From Paenarthrobacter sp. JL.01a (GTDB taxonomy: Bacteria > Actinomycetota > Actinomycetes > Actinomycetales > Micrococcaceae), in contig NZ_CP104877.1 in the NCBI RefSeq assembly GCF_025452095.1, positions 3,596,001 through 3,660,000 on the forward strand: a stretch of DNA of 64,000 nt. Direction: 5' to 3'. The notes below the pieces were generated by a model. That model ran no database searches, was not told the DNA's origin, and saw only the letters and a program-made list of their open reading frames with translations. Below are positions 39,001 to 45,824 of this stretch, in pieces (position 1 is the stretch's first letter; each line of letters begins with the position of its first letter). Position numbers and translations under genes: made by a program.

Positions 39001-39160
39001 GGTCGACACTGCGATCATGACGAGCAAACCTCACGGCTGGGTTGGAAACACGTTCAAGGAAAAGGAAGTCGCCCGAGCGATTCGTCGCGTTCTGCCAGCG
39101 GGCTTCGATCGCTTCGACGAGCTGTTCGACCTGATAAAGGCCCGCAATGAGTACCGCTAG
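36062..39160 (+). CDS. hsdR: Type I restriction endonuclease subunit
   Basis: A 1032-residue motor-nuclease. The PD-(D/E)XK nuclease lies early (RPDVVLYVNG then GVIELKRS, near residue 145). The helicase motor follows with TQGSGKSLTM (motif I), VFVDEAHRT (motif II) and FTGTPLL (motif III). It cuts unmodified DNA after ATP-driven translocation. The GTG start at 36062 is chosen for its GGGGGAA site; a TTG seven codons earlier is weaker. A 76-nt gap separates it from hsdS, and its stop overlaps the peptidase gene. Confidence 0.9.
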   Translation: MTTVGQIERKTQERVVNLFQHELGYEYLGNWEYRDNNSHIEVGLLEQNLRARGYDANLVNRAIEQFKKAASLGGGRNLYEANHEVYNLLRYGVKVKPGIGENTETVWLINWDNPQSNHFVVAEEVSIKGEHNKRPDVVLYVNGIALGVIELKRSKVAVSEGIRQNIGNQKKDFIRPFFTTVQLVMAGNDVEGLRYAVIDTPEKYWLEWKEPSDIDEPLDRGLLQMCSKDRLLEIVHDFMVFDGGVKKTCRHNQFFGVKAAQDRIAKREGGIIWHTQGSGKSLTMVWLAKWIREHQTHGENQARVLIITDRTELDDQIKRVFNGVNEDIYRTKSGADLIGSLNSNDPWLMCSLVHKFRGGDDEQAQNEASGDFIAELNSKIPAGFSAKGNIFVFVDEAHRTQSGKMHKAMKQLLPEAMFIGFTGTPLLKADKATSIETFGSFIHTYKFNEAVEDGVVLDLRYEARNIDQDLISPAKIDQWFDAKTKGMTDLSKAELKKRWGTMQKVVSSEPRSKQIVNDILLDMETKPRLMDNQGNAMLVGSSIYQACKFYEMFCQAGFKGKCAIVTSYVPQASDISKEDSGHGATEKLRQYDIYRQMLADHFDEPADQAVTKIEQFEKEVKDRFINEPGQMRLLIVVDKLLTGFDAPSATYLYIDKKMRDHGLFQAICRVNRLDGDDKDYGYIVDYQDLFNSLEDAITDYTSGALDGYEKTDIEGLLKDRVQQAREDLDEALERVRALCEAVEPPRGTLQYQHYFCAQEQGNAQQIKSNEAKRVELYKSVAGLVRTYGAVANDMIEAGYSQGEAAAIAKDVAHYVAVRDEVKLGAGENVDFKQYEAGMRFLLDTYIRADASEVVADFQDVGLVQLIVEQGAAAIDKLPSGIKKNPEAVAETIANNIRKVIIDENAMNPKYYENMSSLLDAIIEQRRQGALDYKQYLEQLIAHAKKVGSKESDTVYPTWAVNGAQRAIVDFGWSDPATPIQVDTAIMTSKPHGWVGNTFKEKEVARAIRRVLPAGFDRFDELFDLIKARNEYR

Positions 39161-39875
39161 CGCCTACCTCAAAGTCTCTGGCATCGATGTCGATGTCATC
39201 TACAAGAACATCAAGAACTTACATATCGCCGTGTACCCTCCCCTGGGTCGTGTCCGAGTTGCGGCTCCCCAGCGGCTGGACGATGACGCTGTTAGGCTCG
39301 CCGTTGTCCAGCGATTGCCTTGGATAAAGAGACAGCGGGAGCAGCTTCGTAGTGCTGCACGCCAGTCGGAGCGCGAAATGGTCACCGGTGAATCCCACTA
39401 CGTTTGGGGACAGCGATACCGGCTTAAAGTAATCAACGAGCACGGCCGAATCAGATTCGACGTCGCAGGAAAGCGACTGACCGTACACGCACCCGCCGAA
39501 AGCACTCCGGCCGCTCGTCGTGAGGCGCTCGAGGAATGGTATCGCGCTGCCCTAAAGCGTGAGATACCCGAACTAATAGCAAAATGGCAGCCCATCATCG
39601 GACGGGATGTTGCTAAATGGACAGTACGCCGCATGAAGACAAAATGGGGCAGCTGCAACCGCCAGTCAGCACATGTCTGGTTCAATCTGGAACTAGCCAA
39701 GAAGCACCCCCACTGTTTGGAATACATTGTCGTCCACGAAATGACCCATCTTTTAGAGCGGAATCACACCGATCGCTTCACTGAGTTGATGGACGAGTTC
39801 TTGCCTGACTGGCGAGCGCGACGCGAGGACCTCAATCAAGCTCCGCTTCGTAATGAACATTGGGGTGCGGAATGA
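39147..39875 (+). CDS. YgjP/SprT-type zinc metallopeptidase
   Basis: A 242-residue protein with the YgjP-family signature RRMKTKWGSCNRQSAHVWFN followed by the zinc site VVHEMTHLLERNH near residue 195. The family (DUF45/M48-like) is commonly encoded next to type I restriction genes, where it has no settled role. Here it overlaps hsdR by 14 nt and the membrane-protein gene by 4 nt, so it is cotranslated with both. That ties the restriction genes to the nucleotidyltransferase module downstream. Confidence 0.87.
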   Translation: MSTASAYLKVSGIDVDVIYKNIKNLHIAVYPPLGRVRVAAPQRLDDDAVRLAVVQRLPWIKRQREQLRSAARQSEREMVTGESHYVWGQRYRLKVINEHGRIRFDVAGKRLTVHAPAESTPAARREALEEWYRAALKREIPELIAKWQPIIGRDVAKWTVRRMKTKWGSCNRQSAHVWFNLELAKKHPHCLEYIVVHEMTHLLERNHTDRFTELMDEFLPDWRARREDLNQAPLRNEHWGAE

Positions 39876-40450
39876 AGCTGATGATTCATTACATAGCTGC
39901 CACGCCCTCGCCATCGGCCTCTGCCACTGGCCCGGAGGACTTCTCCACCAAGCTGGCCATTGCTGTCGTAGGCATACTCGGCACGCTTGTCGTTGCGCTA
40001 CTTTCGGCCTTTGTTGGACGGACGCTTGCGGTTCGCGACAGACGCCGCGAACAGTACGGCGAGGCATACAAAACAGCTGTCGAGTGGCGGGAAATGCTAC
40101 ACCGTGTTCGGCGTCGTAAAACAAATGGTGACGGCGACGCTGACCTCGCCCAGAAGTTCCACGACCTGCATGAGCGCATTGCCTTTCACGAAGGCTGGAT
40201 CGGCAGCGAATCAGAAGCCATGAGACGCGCCTTTCGCACGCTCCAAACAGCAGTTCGCGACGAAACCCGCGAAGACATTCAGAAGGCGTGGAAGGCAGAT
40301 GCTACGAAATCGACTGAGGCTCTGGAACCACAACCGACCACAGTCAATCGTGCAGCGGATGACGCATTCCTCAAGGCAGTACGCAGGCACTTATCGTGGC
40401 AACCATGGCGACGCGTTGCGCTGCTGTGGTCCCAAAGGGAGAAGAATTGA
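39872..40450 (+). CDS. Single-pass membrane protein, possible effector of the CD-NTase
   Basis: A 192-residue protein with one hydrophobic segment at about residues 27-50 (LAIAVVGILGTLVVALLSAF), followed by a long charged helical region (QYGEAYKTAVEWREMLHRV). The start overlaps the peptidase stop (ATGA), and its own stop overlaps the nucleotidyltransferase start (TGATG). Small membrane proteins beside CD-NTases act as membrane-damaging effectors in several CBASS systems, so an effector role is a fair inference. It lacks the second helix of classical SLATT domains, so I do not name a family. Confidence 0.65.
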   Translation: MKLMIHYIAATPSPSASATGPEDFSTKLAIAVVGILGTLVVALLSAFVGRTLAVRDRRREQYGEAYKTAVEWREMLHRVRRRKTNGDGDADLAQKFHDLHERIAFHEGWIGSESEAMRRAFRTLQTAVRDETREDIQKAWKADATKSTEALEPQPTTVNRAADDAFLKAVRRHLSWQPWRRVALLWSQREKN

Positions 40451-41802
40451 TGGGCACTGATGTATCAAACGAGTTCGAGAAGTTCCGTGCGGCTATATGT
40501 CTGACCCAAACCCAAGTTGATCGCATCGAGTCTGCACGGTCAGCTCTTGAGACATACCTGCTGAACAACGTGGACCATCTAAAGTCGGGAGACATCACGC
40601 TGCAAGGCTCCTACGCAAACGGGACAGCCGTGAAGCCTGTAGCCGGTGGCGAATACGACGTCGATATCATCGTCCGGTCGGCAGACTCAGGTGACACCGC
40701 CGATGACGCCCTGGAAGACCTCGCCGAGGTGCTGCTGCAGCATGGAACTTACAAAGGCAAGATCAAGGAAAAGACGCCCTGCGTCCGCGTTGAGTACGCC
40801 GATGACTACATCGGGGGCTTCCACGTTGACCTAGTACCAGTACGTGAAAGCACAGACTCTGACGCCCCACTCGACGCCCCTCGGCGTGGCAAAGGATGGC
40901 ACCCAACGGCGCCGGATGAATACACAACATGGTGCGCCGACCAAGGTGACGAGTTCCGCCGCACCGTCCGCATGCTGAAAAGGTGGCGAGATGAGCAGCA
41001 AGACGTTCGTCATGGGATCAAATCCATCGTTCTTCAAGTCCTTGTCGCGCAACACTTGGCTACCGCCGACAACGATGCAGAAAGGCTGCGCGACACCTTT
41101 GAAGCGCTGCACACTTACTTAAGCGGGTTCACCGCACCGCCCGTAGTCAGCAACCCTGTTCTCATCGATGAGAATCTAACAGCCAGGTGGGATCAAGAGT
41201 CCTTCGACGACTTCAAGAAGGCACTTGCGGCAGCCGTGGAAGTATCCCGAGCAGCTGTCGACGCCGAAGACAAAACCGAAGCATGTGAGTCCTGGCGGAC
41301 TCTACTCGGGGACGCGTTCCCGGAGTATGTCGCCAAGGGCCTAAGTGCGATGACCGTCGCCGACGTATCGCATGCCCAGTCCATCAATGCGAGAGGATGG
41401 TATGAACTTCCTGACCCTCGCTTTGAACTTGCCGTCACCTGTTTTGAAGGCCGCAACACCAAAAAGATGTCGCACTATCCGAGTGACTCGAGGTTACTCT
41501 TTGCAGGGAAAAAGCTTCGGTTTCGAGCCACGCTAGCAGGACCCACACAGGCCAACGTGTGGTGGCGGGTCACCAATACCGGCAAGCATGCCCGTGACCT
41601 AGATGGGCTGCGCGGAGAATTCCAGCGCGCGCAAGATCTTCGGAAGAAGCCATCAGCAGATCCACTCACCCACTGGGAGTCCACCGCATACACGGGGTCT
41701 CATGTCGTGGAAGCTTTCGCCGTCGTAGGTGACCGCGTTGTTGCCAAAAGCACCCCCTTCGTAGTCCGAATCCACCGTGCCGGTGTGTCGTGGGCATGGT
41801 AG
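40450..41802 (+). CDS. CD-NTase-like nucleotidyltransferase with C-terminal AGS-C sensor domain
   Basis: A 450-residue protein. The nucleotidyltransferase core shows GSYANGTAV (Gly53-Ser54), the metal pair Asp70-X-Asp72 in GEYDVDIIV and a third aspartate at 127 (FHVDLVPV): all catalytic residues are present. The last ~130 residues match the AGS-C sensor domain: LRFRATL, VWWRVTNTG, LRGEF, ESTAYTGSHVVEAF and a final VRI strand. Such enzymes make cyclic or linear oligonucleotide signals during phage attack. The start overlaps the membrane-protein stop, with GGGAGAAG upstream. Nucleotide product unknown. Confidence 0.85.
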   Translation: MGTDVSNEFEKFRAAICLTQTQVDRIESARSALETYLLNNVDHLKSGDITLQGSYANGTAVKPVAGGEYDVDIIVRSADSGDTADDALEDLAEVLLQHGTYKGKIKEKTPCVRVEYADDYIGGFHVDLVPVRESTDSDAPLDAPRRGKGWHPTAPDEYTTWCADQGDEFRRTVRMLKRWRDEQQDVRHGIKSIVLQVLVAQHLATADNDAERLRDTFEALHTYLSGFTAPPVVSNPVLIDENLTARWDQESFDDFKKALAAAVEVSRAAVDAEDKTEACESWRTLLGDAFPEYVAKGLSAMTVADVSHAQSINARGWYELPDPRFELAVTCFEGRNTKKMSHYPSDSRLLFAGKKLRFRATLAGPTQANVWWRVTNTGKHARDLDGLRGEFQRAQDLRKKPSADPLTHWESTAYTGSHVVEAFAVVGDRVVAKSTPFVVRIHRAGVSWAW

Positions 41803-41831
41803 TGATCGACTTGGACATTCGAGAAGAGCAC

Positions 41832-42281
41832 TTAGGTGTTGACACCTAATAGAAAGATGCGTGCCGTGTCGTAGCTGCAGCCGACCCGCTTGGCAATCTC
41901 GCGAATGATCATTCCCTGTTTGCGCAGCCGCAAGATCTCCTTCTCCTTGGCTGGCGTCAAGCCGCGAGGCCGCGAGGCGACACCATGCTCGGCGAGCAAT
42001 CGCAGGAAGGTTGACTTTGCAACCCCCTTCTCACGAGCGAGTGCCGTACTCATCTCGCCGGCTTGATAGCGAGCGACAAGCTGGGCCAGCTCCTCAGGCG
42101 TGAAGCGATCCGACAGGCGGTAGCGCTGAGTCTTACGTGGCGGCCGCACCGGGCGCGGCTTGATCTGGCCCCCATCGATGCGCTTGAGCGCAGCTGCGAT
42201 GGTCGTCATCTGGTCGATTTTGAAGCTGGCGCGGTTCGAGTAACATCCTAGGATCTCGACCAATTTTAGAATGATTCTCAA
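41832..42281 (-). CDS. Recombinase C-terminal helix-turn-helix tail, element A
   Basis: A 149-residue frame from a TTG. It has a basic linker (KPRPVRPPRKTQRYRL) and two helix-turn-helix units: ELAQLVARYQAGEMSTALAR with KGVAKSTFLRLL, and ILRLRKQGMIIREIAKRVGC. This is Hin/resolvase-like DNA binding without a catalytic domain. The segment LVEILGCYSNRASF at its start is read across the CGACCA att core. If element A is circular, its frame continues directly from the serine recombinase. A near copy ends element B (45821-46255). In the integrated state it may be expressed alone as a small regulator or be silent. Confidence 0.75.
   Translation of the reverse strand: MRIILKLVEILGCYSNRASFKIDQMTTIAAALKRIDGGQIKPRPVRPPRKTQRYRLSDRFTPEELAQLVARYQAGEMSTALAREKGVAKSTFLRLLAEHGVASRPRGLTPAKEKEILRLRKQGMIIREIAKRVGCSYDTARIFLLGVNT
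42257..42262. other. Internal att core between elements A and B
   Basis: The CGACCA hexamer follows CATCCTAGGATCT, as at the far-right site (CATCCTAGGACCT). Plus-strand sequence is shared with the 46-kb site up to this hexamer and diverges directly after it. That is what a junction of two elements at one att site would look like. Confidence 0.6.
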
Positions 42282-42302
42282 TAAGACCTATTGACAAACA
42301 GG

Positions 42303-42332
42303 GGTCGCTGAAGCAATTCGGCGACCTTTTTT
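42303..42332 (+). terminator. Terminator at the left end of element B
   Basis: The 10-bp stem GGTCGCTGAA / TTCGGCGACC has one G-U pair at position 7 and the tetraloop GCAA, followed by TTTTTT. It copies the architecture of the tRNA-Pro terminators at 21734 and 46264: 10-bp stem, GNRA loop and a wobble at the same place. It probably once terminated the tRNA when element B was the first insert. The rest of the gap up to 42556 holds two GGTACGGTTTT copies (42341, 42429) and no convincing gene. Confidence 0.75.
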
Positions 42333-42556
42333 GTAGTTACGGTACGGTTTTATGGCATCCAAGCTTGCTGTCATGAAGTTCTACTACCCCAGTGGAGGGG
42401 TTTGAATACCATGCCTAAGGTGTCCTCCGGTACGGTTTTCATTACAACAGCTACGACAGCGCTACCTCTGTTATTCCATTTTCAGATGTACCGCAGGTGT
42501 TGTATGCATCTCTACGTTTTCTCAGCTCACTAACAGTAGTCGAGCAATGGCATCGG

Positions 42557-42585
42557 TTGACCCTATTGCCCTTATGGTTCATACT
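42557..42585 (+). promoter_or_regulatory. Promoter of the first pilin operon
   Basis: A -35 TTGACC at 42557-42562 and a -10 CATACT at 42580-42585 are spaced by exactly 17 nt, with the ATG 12 nt after the -10. The resulting leader would be only a few nucleotides. The same design recurs at 44731-44759. Confidence 0.7.
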
Positions 42586-42596
42586 TTTATCCAGCA

Positions 42597-43112
42597 ATGT
42601 GGGCTAGCAAAAATAAACATACTACTATTCCCAAACAGGCCAATGGTTTCACCATTGTAGAACTTTTGATCGTAATCGTGGTGATCGCAATCTTGGCCGC
42701 GATTACGATTGTGGCGTATAACGGGATTCAAGATAGGGCTAAAAACTCGACCGCACAAAGTGACCTCGCGAACTTTGCCAAGAAGATTGAGGTTGTTAAA
42801 GTAGATGCCAGTGATGGACTGTATCCCGCATCACTCACCAGCTCGATGGATATCCGGGGCAGTAAAAGTGTCTACGCAGTCACACGCAATAACTGGTACT
42901 ACTGTGTCAGCACTGATCGGACACAGTATGCGTTGGGTGTAGCCCTCACTAATGCTGGCGCCGGCTATTTCATGTCATCTGTCAATGGGCTGCAGGCAAG
43001 CACAAACGTCGCTGACGCCACGACCTGCCCAATTGTCGGTAAAGCAAGCGGCTCGCAGATGGGACATGTCTGGAACGGCACTTCAGGAAGTTGGTCGTCA
43101 TGGGTCAATTAG
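42597..43112 (+). CDS. Type IV prepilin-like protein 1
   Basis: A 171-residue protein. A short leader ends in glycine before FTIVELLIVIVVIAIL, with the class III cleavage site G|F and Glu at position +5, then AAITIVAYNGIQDRAKN. The C-terminal part is a compact Ser/Thr/Gly-rich domain with two cysteines that could form a loop. Prepilin peptidase and an assembly ATPase are not encoded nearby, so it would depend on other machinery. The leader MWASKN is shared with pilin 5. Its stop overlaps the start of the next pilin gene. Confidence 0.85.
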   Translation: MWASKNKHTTIPKQANGFTIVELLIVIVVIAILAAITIVAYNGIQDRAKNSTAQSDLANFAKKIEVVKVDASDGLYPASLTSSMDIRGSKSVYAVTRNNWYYCVSTDRTQYALGVALTNAGAGYFMSSVNGLQASTNVADATTCPIVGKASGSQMGHVWNGTSGSWSSWVN

Positions 43113-43645
43113 CGATGCCACATAGATCATGCAGACAACCTAGAAGACCTCTTGGGTTTACCGTTGTCGAGCTACTCATTGTGATTGTCGTGATTGCAAT
43201 CTTAGCAGCGATCACGATCGTCGCTTACAACGGAATCCAAAACCGCGCAAACGATTCGGCGGTTCAATCTGACCTCACGGCGATGGCTAAAAAAATATCT
43301 CTATTCCACATCGATAATGGACGCTACCCCAACACAACAGCCGAGCTAAACACATTAGGTATCAAAGCCAGCTTCTCCGCCTACGGCACAACACAGACCT
43401 ATAATCTTCCTTATTGTATTGCTGCCGATTCCAGCTACTATGCGATCTCCGCACTGAGTAAGTCTGGTAACAAGTTCTACTTCAGTTCAAAAGTAGGAAG
43501 CGTAAAATCATACCCTTCAGCCTCTACTAATGACGGGATGCAAACTACCAGTAGCTGCTCGGACATTGAAGCCGGCACGACGCGGTCATTCATTGCCGGA
43601 TACGGCGGTAATGCATGGCGAATCTGGGTCGGAGGAACGGCGTAA
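43100..43645 (+). CDS. Type IV prepilin-like protein 2
   Basis: A 181-residue protein with a basic leader (SCRQPRRPLG) before FTVVELLIVIVVIAIL and AAITIVAYNGIQNRANDSAV. The mature domain includes DNGRYPNTTAELNTLG, a segment typical of type II pseudopilins and minor pilins, and two cysteine-bearing loops. The start at 43100 overlaps the pilin 1 stop and has AGGAAG upstream; 43115 is an alternative. Its stop and the next start share a base (TAATG). It is part of a four-gene overlapping pilin operon. Confidence 0.83.
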   Translation: MGQLAMPHRSCRQPRRPLGFTVVELLIVIVVIAILAAITIVAYNGIQNRANDSAVQSDLTAMAKKISLFHIDNGRYPNTTAELNTLGIKASFSAYGTTQTYNLPYCIAADSSYYAISALSKSGNKFYFSSKVGSVKSYPSASTNDGMQTTSSCSDIEAGTTRSFIAGYGGNAWRIWVGGTA

Positions 43646-44115
43646 TGGCCATACTAGCTACCAGTGAGCCGCGCCGCCAGGGCTTCACGATCGTGGAGCT
43701 GCTTATCGTGATTGTGGTGATCGCAATCTTGGCATCGATCACCGTCGTGGCATATAACGGCATCCAGGAGCGTGCCCGCACAACAACCGTCAATTCTGAT
43801 CTAGCGGCCATCCAAAAGGCTATGCTGATGTACCGGGCCGACCACGGCACACTACCGCTCTCAGCCGATTGGTATAGCGGCACGGCAATGCCACCAACAT
43901 CTCGCTGGTCGACAGAAATTATCGCGGGACTCAAGAACGAGAAGTTTATTCAAACATCAGGCCTCGACAAGGACCCGTGGGGTCAGTACTACTGGTACGA
44001 CAATAACGACTGCTCCTTTGGCAGCTCTGGCAACTCACCCGTCAAAAGTGTCGGCCCGGATAGCCTTCTCAATACAGCTGATGATATTGGCATAATGATA
44101 AAGACTAATTGCTAA
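43645..44115 (+). CDS. Type IV prepilin-like protein 3 (GspG-like C-terminus)
   Basis: A 156-residue protein. The leader SEPRRQG precedes FTIVELLIVIVVIAIL and ASITVVAYNGIQERART. The mature domain ends with LDKDPWGQYYWYDNND and DSLLNTADDIG, the calcium-site-like end seen in major pseudopilins (GspG) and some major pilins. That makes it the best candidate for the main filament subunit of the set. It starts at 43645 with GGAGG at 9 nt. It overlaps pilin 2 by one base. Confidence 0.83.
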   Translation: MAILATSEPRRQGFTIVELLIVIVVIAILASITVVAYNGIQERARTTTVNSDLAAIQKAMLMYRADHGTLPLSADWYSGTAMPPTSRWSTEIIAGLKNEKFIQTSGLDKDPWGQYYWYDNNDCSFGSSGNSPVKSVGPDSLLNTADDIGIMIKTNC

Positions 44116-44120
44116 CAACT

Positions 44121-44708
44121 ATGATACGTAAACATCTCAACTCAGACATTTCTTTCAAGAATAGGCACTTAGGCTTTACCATTGTGGAGCTGCTCATTGT
44201 AATTGTAGTAATTGCTATTTTGGCGTCAATTACCGTCGTTGCCTATAACGGGATCCAGGGACGTGCACGTGACAACGGGCGAATTGCAAAGATCCAAGGC
44301 ATAGCGAAAGCAATCGAGCTGTACAAGGTAGACAATGGCCGGTATCCACCAATTCTAGACGGCAACGGACGTGAGTCTACTTGTGGCTCACAAACCGAAA
44401 ACTGGGGCCACTGCGATCGGAACAAAACATTGGCAGATATGCTAGCTCCGTACACGACCATCGACCCAACCTCACTCTCAGATGCAACCCAGGGCAGTAA
44501 CTATTACCACTACACAAGCCAGGCAACCGATAATTACCAGACTTATGGGATGATGGTCTACCTAGAGGGCGCTGGCGGCCAAGGCGACGGTGGGTACTAC
44601 AGCAATGCCTACGAAGTTGGCCCAAAGCCGAAGTACTGCGCTTCGACATACACAGGCACTGGTGCAAACTGGACTAGTTATAACAGCATTTGTAGCGGCG
44701 GCAATTAG
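44121..44708 (+). CDS. Type IV prepilin-like protein 4
   Basis: A 195-residue protein, the largest of the set. The leader ends in NRHLG before FTIVELLIVIVVIAIL and ASITVVAYNGIQGRARDNGR. The mature part contains VDNGRYPPILDGNG and four cysteines (ESTCGS, WGHCDR, KYCAS, NSICSG), enough for two disulfides. No ribosome-binding site is evident for ATG 44121; a TTG at 44109 overlaps the pilin 3 stop. It is the last gene of the first pilin operon. A promoter for the fifth pilin follows. Confidence 0.82.
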   Translation: MIRKHLNSDISFKNRHLGFTIVELLIVIVVIAILASITVVAYNGIQGRARDNGRIAKIQGIAKAIELYKVDNGRYPPILDGNGRESTCGSQTENWGHCDRNKTLADMLAPYTTIDPTSLSDATQGSNYYHYTSQATDNYQTYGMMVYLEGAGGQGDGGYYSNAYEVGPKPKYCASTYTGTGANWTSYNSICSGGN

Positions 44709-44730
44709 TTAGCGACCGGTGCTCACTAAG

Positions 44731-44759
44731 TTGACCGGGTATAGCTTATGCTTCATAAT
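44731..44759 (+). promoter_or_regulatory. Separate promoter of pilin 5
   Basis: TTGACC (44731-44736) and CATAAT (44754-44759) are 17 nt apart, with the ATG 12 nt after the -10. Spacing to the start codon is identical to the promoter at 42557-42585, and the first 19 coding bases of the two genes are identical. The -10 is a better match to consensus than the first promoter. Confidence 0.72.
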
Positions 44760-44770
44760 CTCTACTAGTA

Positions 44771-45316
44771 ATGTGGGCTAGCAAAAATACACGAACTAAC
44801 ACAGCAAAAGATCCTAGCGGCTTCACGATCGTAGAGCTTTTGATCGTCATTGTAGTGATCGCTATCTTGGCGGCCATCACCACTATAGCGTATAACGGCA
44901 TTCAGAGCCGCGCGCAAACATCGAAGATTAATGCCGATTTCAACATGCTATCCAAAGCCATTGCAGCCGCCCAGGTACAAACAAACGGACCAATGAAAGA
45001 TGTTGTGCTTGATTCTAACATCAATAGTAGTTGCCAGACGAAGCCTGCCGGCACGGATCTCTCAGCCCTGCCACGGAGCGATGCCTGCTGGGTGAAGTAT
45101 GATGCCGCTCTCGACAAGCTGAGTATTGCCTCAAATATGAATGTTCGCGGGGTTGTAGATCCGTGGGGACGACCCTACTGGATTGACTCAAATGAAGCAG
45201 AAGCATCAGCGACCGATTGCCGAAAAGATGAGCTCGCCGTATACGTAAGACCCCTTAGTGGCACTAGTCGCACAAACAACGTCTTGCTTCCGTTCGTTAC
45301 CCCAGCGTGCCTTTAG
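44771..45316 (+). CDS. Type IV prepilin-like protein 5
   Basis: A 181-residue protein with the same leader start (MWASKN) as pilin 1, then SGFTIVELLIVIVVIAIL and AAITTIAYNGIQSRAQTS. The mature domain contains VVDPWGRPYWIDSN, a pseudopilin-like segment, and cysteines (SSCQT, DACWV, TDCRK, PACL). It has its own promoter, so its dose may be set apart from pilins 1-4, as expected for a major or regulatory pilin. The five mature domains differ strongly beyond the shared N-terminal helix. Confidence 0.83.
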   Translation: MWASKNTRTNTAKDPSGFTIVELLIVIVVIAILAAITTIAYNGIQSRAQTSKINADFNMLSKAIAAAQVQTNGPMKDVVLDSNINSSCQTKPAGTDLSALPRSDACWVKYDAALDKLSIASNMNVRGVVDPWGRPYWIDSNEAEASATDCRKDELAVYVRPLSGTSRTNNVLLPFVTPACL

Positions 45317-45351
45317 GGTAGTCTCGCAGATACTCATGCATCTGCCGTCTT

Positions 45352-45375
45352 TTCTGTCCGCACAAATGGACAGAA
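45352..45375. repeat. Short inverted repeat after pilin 5
   Basis: TTCTGTCC / GGACAGAA arms of 8 nt around an 8-nt loop lie 36 nt after the pilin 5 stop. There is no T-run. It may mark the mRNA end or regulate the small frame that follows. Confidence 0.45.
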
Positions 45376-45386
45376 AGTGAGGCACC

Positions 45387-45656
45387 ATACCACGAGTCGC
45401 CCAACGAGACCAATACAAACGTCATCTTTTCTTACGAACAGTCTGGACTGACCCAAGTAAACAGGCCTATTTCGCAGACCTATCAGCCAACGAACAGTGG
45501 AAGCTCTACAGCTTCTACCGGCCAAGCGAAGTGATGACACTCAAGCAATTCCGCGATCACCTACGAGCCGTCCGGTATCAGCATCCGCAGCTTTGCCACA
45601 TCAGCGGCAAGCTGTATCGACGAGTCGAACATGCCGTCACTCAGGACGGACAATGA
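45387..45656 (+). CDS. Small reading frame without a standard start codon, 89 codons
   Basis: The frame encodes a protein-like sequence: PRVAQRDQYKRHLFLRTVW, ADLSANEQWKLYSFYRPSE and KQFRDHLRAVRYQHPQL. It is open from 45381 but begins at ATA (45387) where an ATG would be expected, 4 nt after GTGAGG. The next upstream in-frame ATG (45366) is separated from it by a TGA. Either ATA is used, the start has decayed by one base, or a mutation made the gene silent. The composition is clearly coding-like. No family recognised. Confidence 0.5.
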   Translation: MPRVAQRDQYKRHLFLRTVWTDPSKQAYFADLSANEQWKLYSFYRPSEVMTLKQFRDHLRAVRYQHPQLCHISGKLYRRVEHAVTQDGQ

Positions 45657-45689
45657 CCAGCAAGACTAGAGAGGCAAGCACGACATAGG

Positions 45690-45824
45690 GTGTCAACTCG
45701 ACGCGGCGGCACGATCGTTGCCTATGGCGTCGTCCGGCCGAAGCTAGATCTGAACAAGCTATTCAAAGCCCTGATCCAAATGGCCCGCGAAGGGCAAGAC
45801 GAAGACGAGAAGCCAAAACACTAG
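45690..45824 (+). CDS. Small protein, 44 aa
   Basis: A GTG-started frame encoding STRRGGTIVAYGVVRPKLDL followed by KLFKALIQMAREGQDEDE. It is in the same frame as the previous small gene after its TGA. The stop codon overlaps the stop of the convergent tail gene by 2 nt. No ribosome-binding site is evident. It is short, so support rests on its protein-like composition and compact placement. Confidence 0.4.
   Translation: MSTRRGGTIVAYGVVRPKLDLNKLFKALIQMAREGQDEDEKPKH

Noticed and set aside
45366-45824. UGA recoding as the main explanation for the split frame
   Set aside because: None of the other genes in element B contains an in-frame TGA, and two small standard genes explain the data with fewer assumptions.
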